From Gemmatimonadota bacterium (lineage in GTDB: Bacteria; Gemmatimonadota; Gemmatimonadetes; Gemmatimonadales; GWC2-71-9): a stretch of DNA of 7,798 bases. This document shows positions 6,273 through 7,798 of this stretch, piece by piece (within the stretch, counting starts at the first letter, position 1; the number at the start of each line of letters is the position of its first letter). Under the pieces are notes generated by a model. It was not told where the DNA came from. It saw only the letters and a list, made by a program, of their open reading frames with translations, and made no database searches. The stretch spans positions 1 to 7,798 of the forward strand of contig SMVY01000128.1 in NCBI GenBank assembly GCA_004357415.1, read 5' to 3'. A program made the position numbers and the translations under genes.

Positions 6273-6929
6273 TCAGGTGGCGGCGCTCGCGAGGCGCTCG
6301 CGAGCCCCCTGAACGACGAGCTCAACGACGTGGCGTTTGCGCGATTCGGCGAATGCGGGATCGGCCGGGTCCAACCCCAGGGCCAACAGGACGGTGCGGG
6401 AGTGAATCAGTGGGAACGAGCACAGACTGATGATGCTGAGGAGGAGTTGGGCCGTGGCCTCCCGATGGGAGGGGCCGACTTCCAACTCGGCGCTCATCGC
6501 CTCGAGGGCCTCGCGCACGACTTCTACCAGCGGCGGTGCCTGCTGCAACTTGGTGCCGCCGCTCAGTGCTTCCCATTCCATTAGCCGCACGAACTTGGGA
6601 TGTTCGATCATGAAGTCGAAGTACTCGGACACCGCCCCGGCCAAGACAACCTCGGCGTCCTTGCCGCTGGCCAGGGCTCGCTCCTTGCCGCTGCGGATGG
6701 CGTGGCGGACTCGCTCGAAGCAGCGGTCGAGGACGGCTTGGTACAGGCTGGCCTTGGATCCGAAGAAATAGCCCGGCGTGGCCCGGGAGACACCGGCCTC
6801 CACGCCCACGTCGTTCAGGCTGGTTCCCGTGTACCCCCGCTCGGCAAACAGCGTCTCGGCGGCGTCGAGGACCGTCAGGCGGGTCCGGGCGCCGTTGCGC
6901 TCGCGGTCGGAGGGGGGGCTAGGGGTCAT
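6273..6929 (-). CDS. TetR/AcrR family transcriptional regulator
   Basis: This is a dimeric DNA-binding repressor of 218 residues, a normal family length. The N-terminal helix-turn-helix spans about 14-66: a first helix LTVLDAAETLFAERGY, then TSLNDVGVEAGVS and the recognition-end motif GYFFGSKASLYQAV. The all-helical C-terminal part (about 75-218) would bind a small ligand and form the dimer; I cannot name the ligand from sequence. It stands directly upstream of the acyl-CoA dehydrogenase, so an acyl-CoA or fatty acid effector is a reasonable inference by analogy with other TetR-type fatty acid regulators. A strong palindrome 13 bases before its ATG suggests autoregulation. No Shine-Dalgarno is seen before the ATG (6927-6929), so translation from a short leader is possible. 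Its last codons contain an 11-base tandem repeat that forms a stem-loop. Confidence 0.92.
   Translation of the reverse strand: MTPSPPSDRERNGARTRLTVLDAAETLFAERGYTGTSLNDVGVEAGVSRATPGYFFGSKASLYQAVLDRCFERVRHAIRSGKERALASGKDAEVVLAGAVSEYFDFMIEHPKFVRLMEWEALSGGTKLQQAPPLVEVVREALEAMSAELEVGPSHREATAQLLLSIISLCSFPLIHSRTVLLALGLDPADPAFAESRKRHVVELVVQGARERLASAAT
6283..6305 (-). repeat. Tandem 11-base repeat forming a 9-bp stem-loop
   Basis: The unit gcgctcgcgag occurs twice in tandem (6283-6293, 6294-6304) within the last codons of the TetR gene. Because each unit contains the palindrome ctcgcgag, the pair folds into a 9-bp GC-rich stem (6285-6293 with 6297-6305) and a three-base loop. It ends 57 bases before the dehydrogenase start in the shared transcript. 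There is no T-tract, so it is not a standard terminator. A role in mRNA processing or differential expression is possible, as is chance in GC-rich coding sequence. Confidence 0.5.
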
Positions 6930-6941
6930 GGGCCGTGGTAT

Positions 6942-6973
6942 CCACTACTTGCTAAACGTATAGCAAGTAGTGG
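6942..6973. promoter_or_regulatory. Probable TetR operator palindrome
   Basis: The arms ccactacttgcta (6942-6954) and tagcaagtagtgg (6961-6973) are perfect complements over 13 bases. The central six bases also pair except for one A/A mismatch, giving a 32-base near-perfect palindrome. It lies 12 bases upstream of the TetR gene start, in the region shared with the divergent lipoprotein gene. TetR proteins typically bind such palindromes near their own promoters. A candidate minus-strand extended -10 (TGCTATACG) lies in its centre, so binding would block transcription. Assignment to this TetR protein rests on position. Confidence 0.75.
6957..6965 (-). promoter_or_regulatory. Candidate extended -10 of the TetR promoter
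   Basis: Read on the minus strand, TGCTATACG matches the extended -10 pattern TGnTATAnT at most positions and would place a transcription start about 20 bases before the TetR ATG. A perfect TTGACA lies upstream (6994-6989 on the minus strand), but the 26-base spacing to TATACG is too long for a normal pair. At 17 bases from TTGACA the hexamer is ACTACT, a poor -10. The promoter is probably here, but the exact elements are unsettled. Confidence 0.35.
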
Positions 6974-6989
6974 GGGTTCACCCACTACT
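6966..6989. promoter_or_regulatory. Second, overlapping inverted repeat
   Basis: The arm agtagtggg (6966-6974), part of the right arm of the main palindrome, is also complementary to cccactact (6981-6989) across a six-base gap. The octamer ccactact at 6942 and 6982 is a direct repeat exactly 40 bases apart, close to four helical turns. This may be a secondary binding site. In single-stranded form the middle arm could pair with either neighbour. Confidence 0.6.
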
Positions 6990-7067
6990 GTCAAGTATTT
7001 GCTGGACCGGACGTCACCTCACCAAGCGTGGGTCACCAGGGACAATGCCATCCCAGTGCGAGGTATC

Positions 7068-7097
7068 TTGCGGTGCAACATTAGGGGTTGGTAGAGT
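7068..7097 (+). promoter_or_regulatory. Weak candidate promoter for the lipoprotein gene
   Basis: TTGCGG (7068-7073) and TAGAGT (7092-7097) are 18 bases apart and would start transcription roughly 40 bases before the ATG at 7146. Both hexamers match consensus only partly. The rest of the 216-base divergent region holds the operator palindromes and nothing else I can assign. Confidence 0.25.
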
Positions 7098-7145
7098 TTT
7101 GGCAGGTTCGGGCGCAACCTCGCCGGCAACCGTAACGGAGCTAAC

Positions 7146-7798
7146 ATGCGGTGGATCGAACGCGGTTGGATGATGATACCGGTGGCGGTGGCGGTCGTGG
7201 GCGTGTCCTGCGGGGATGGCGGTACCGCCCCCACTGGGGCGAACGTGCAGTTCGTCATCGGAGATATCGATCTCCAGGCTGGACGGGATACGGTAGTGCA
7301 GATCAGCAACACCGGCGGCAGCCCCATCGGTCCCATCCAGTTGGTGCCGCTTCCCGTGCGCGACTCTGCCGGAGGCGTGGTGTCCGGCCCGTCGCTCCAG
7401 GTGAATCCCAGCGACATAGCCACGTTGAACCCCGGGGCCACGGTCAGTGCCGCGCTGTCCGTGGTCGTGCCGGCCAACACTCCCAACGGTGACTACCAAG
7501 TGGGACTCGAGGCCCGGTCACAGAATCAGTTGTTGGCCTCCGCCCTATTGCGATTTCGGGTGACCAACAGCACCAGCGGCCCGCCGGCGAACTCCGTCGC
7601 CATCACCAGCGGCCCGACCGCGTTCATCCGCGGGGATGTGGTCCAATTCACGGCCGAGGTCAGGGATAGCGCCGGTACGGTTTTGCCCACCGAGCCCGTC
7701 CAATGGTCCGTCGGCGGGTTTGGCTTGTTCGACGCCACCGGGCGGTTCGTGTCCTACAGCACCGGCGCCATCGACATCATCGCCCAGTCCGGCACCGG
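7146..7798 (+). CDS. Putative secreted lipoprotein with Ig-like domains (partial)
   Basis: The gene is open to the window end (217 full codons visible, C-terminus missing). GGAG (7137-7140) lies five bases before the ATG. The N-terminus has R2/R6, a hydrophobic run (W8-V20) and C22 followed by GDGG, which reads as a lipoprotein signal. The lipobox is imperfect because G rather than L, V or I is at -3. Residues about 31-133 alternate short strands (VVQISNTGG, LVPLPVRD, LNPGATVSAALSVVVP, GDYQVGLEA), resembling CARDB or NEW3-type beta-sandwich domains. Residues from about 140 (ITSGPTAFIRGDVVQFTAEV, then DSAGTVLPTEPVQWSV, then ATGRFVSYSTGAI) resemble a Big_2-type bacterial Ig-like repeat. It is likely an outer-surface or periplasmic binding or structural protein; no catalytic motif is visible. 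It is divergent from the TetR gene across the palindromes, so joint control is possible. Confidence 0.75.
   Translation, partial: MRWIERGWMMIPVAVAVVGVSCGDGGTAPTGANVQFVIGDIDLQAGRDTVVQISNTGGSPIGPIQLVPLPVRDSAGGVVSGPSLQVNPSDIATLNPGATVSAALSVVVPANTPNGDYQVGLEARSQNQLLASALLRFRVTNSTSGPPANSVAITSGPTAFIRGDVVQFTAEVRDSAGTVLPTEPVQWSVGGFGLFDATGRFVSYSTGAIDIIAQSGT

Noticed and set aside
6957..6994. TTGACA and TATACG as a standard -35/-10 promoter pair for the TetR gene
   Set aside because: The spacing is 26 bases, far outside the usual 16-19, so only the extended -10 is kept as a low-confidence candidate.

Overview
This window looks like ordinary chromosome from a GC-rich bacterium. It carries five complete genes and one partial gene, mostly housekeeping. 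The taxon is uncertain. A secreted lipoprotein with bacterial Ig-like repeats, together with biosynthetic arginine decarboxylase, QueF and a VLCAD-like acyl-CoA dehydrogenase, would fit Gemmatimonadota or a similar soil or sediment lineage. That assignment is inference; no rRNA or other marker gene is present. I see no phage, IS element, CRISPR array or defence system.

Left part (1-2389, + strand). About 430 bases without a gene carry two copies of a palindromic repeat (3-47 and 155-198). Then comes speA, biosynthetic arginine decarboxylase, which makes agmatine for polyamine synthesis. Its first ATG (530) lies inside sequence that resembles the conserved N-terminus of homologues. The true start is therefore probably upstream, perhaps at a rare ATC codon (437) behind a good ribosome binding site.

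Centre (2390-6929, - strand). speA converges on gltA (citrate synthase) across a 52-base gap that holds a very regular G-quadruplex motif. Reading leftwards in the direction of transcription, the minus-strand genes are a TetR regulator, a long acyl-CoA dehydrogenase, queF (queuosine precursor synthesis) and gltA. The gaps are 44, 113 and 104 bases. The TetR-dehydrogenase pair is a likely operon, presumably a self-regulated fatty acid degradation unit that feeds acetyl-CoA towards citrate synthase. queF and gltA may be read-through members or have their own promoters. gltA has a duplicated ribosome-binding-site-plus-GTG start module.

Right part (6930-7798). The divergent region between the TetR gene and the last gene contains a 32-base near-perfect palindrome. 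A third arm lies 40 bases from the first and forms a second, overlapping inverted repeat. This is the best candidate for the TetR operator. The last gene (+ strand) encodes a secreted, probably lipid-anchored protein with a beta-sandwich-like domain and a Big-type Ig-like domain. It runs off the window end.

No new biological system stands out. The points most worth a second look are regulatory: the unusual speA start, the duplicated gltA start, the three-arm operator, the intergenic G-quadruplex and the palindromic repeat family.
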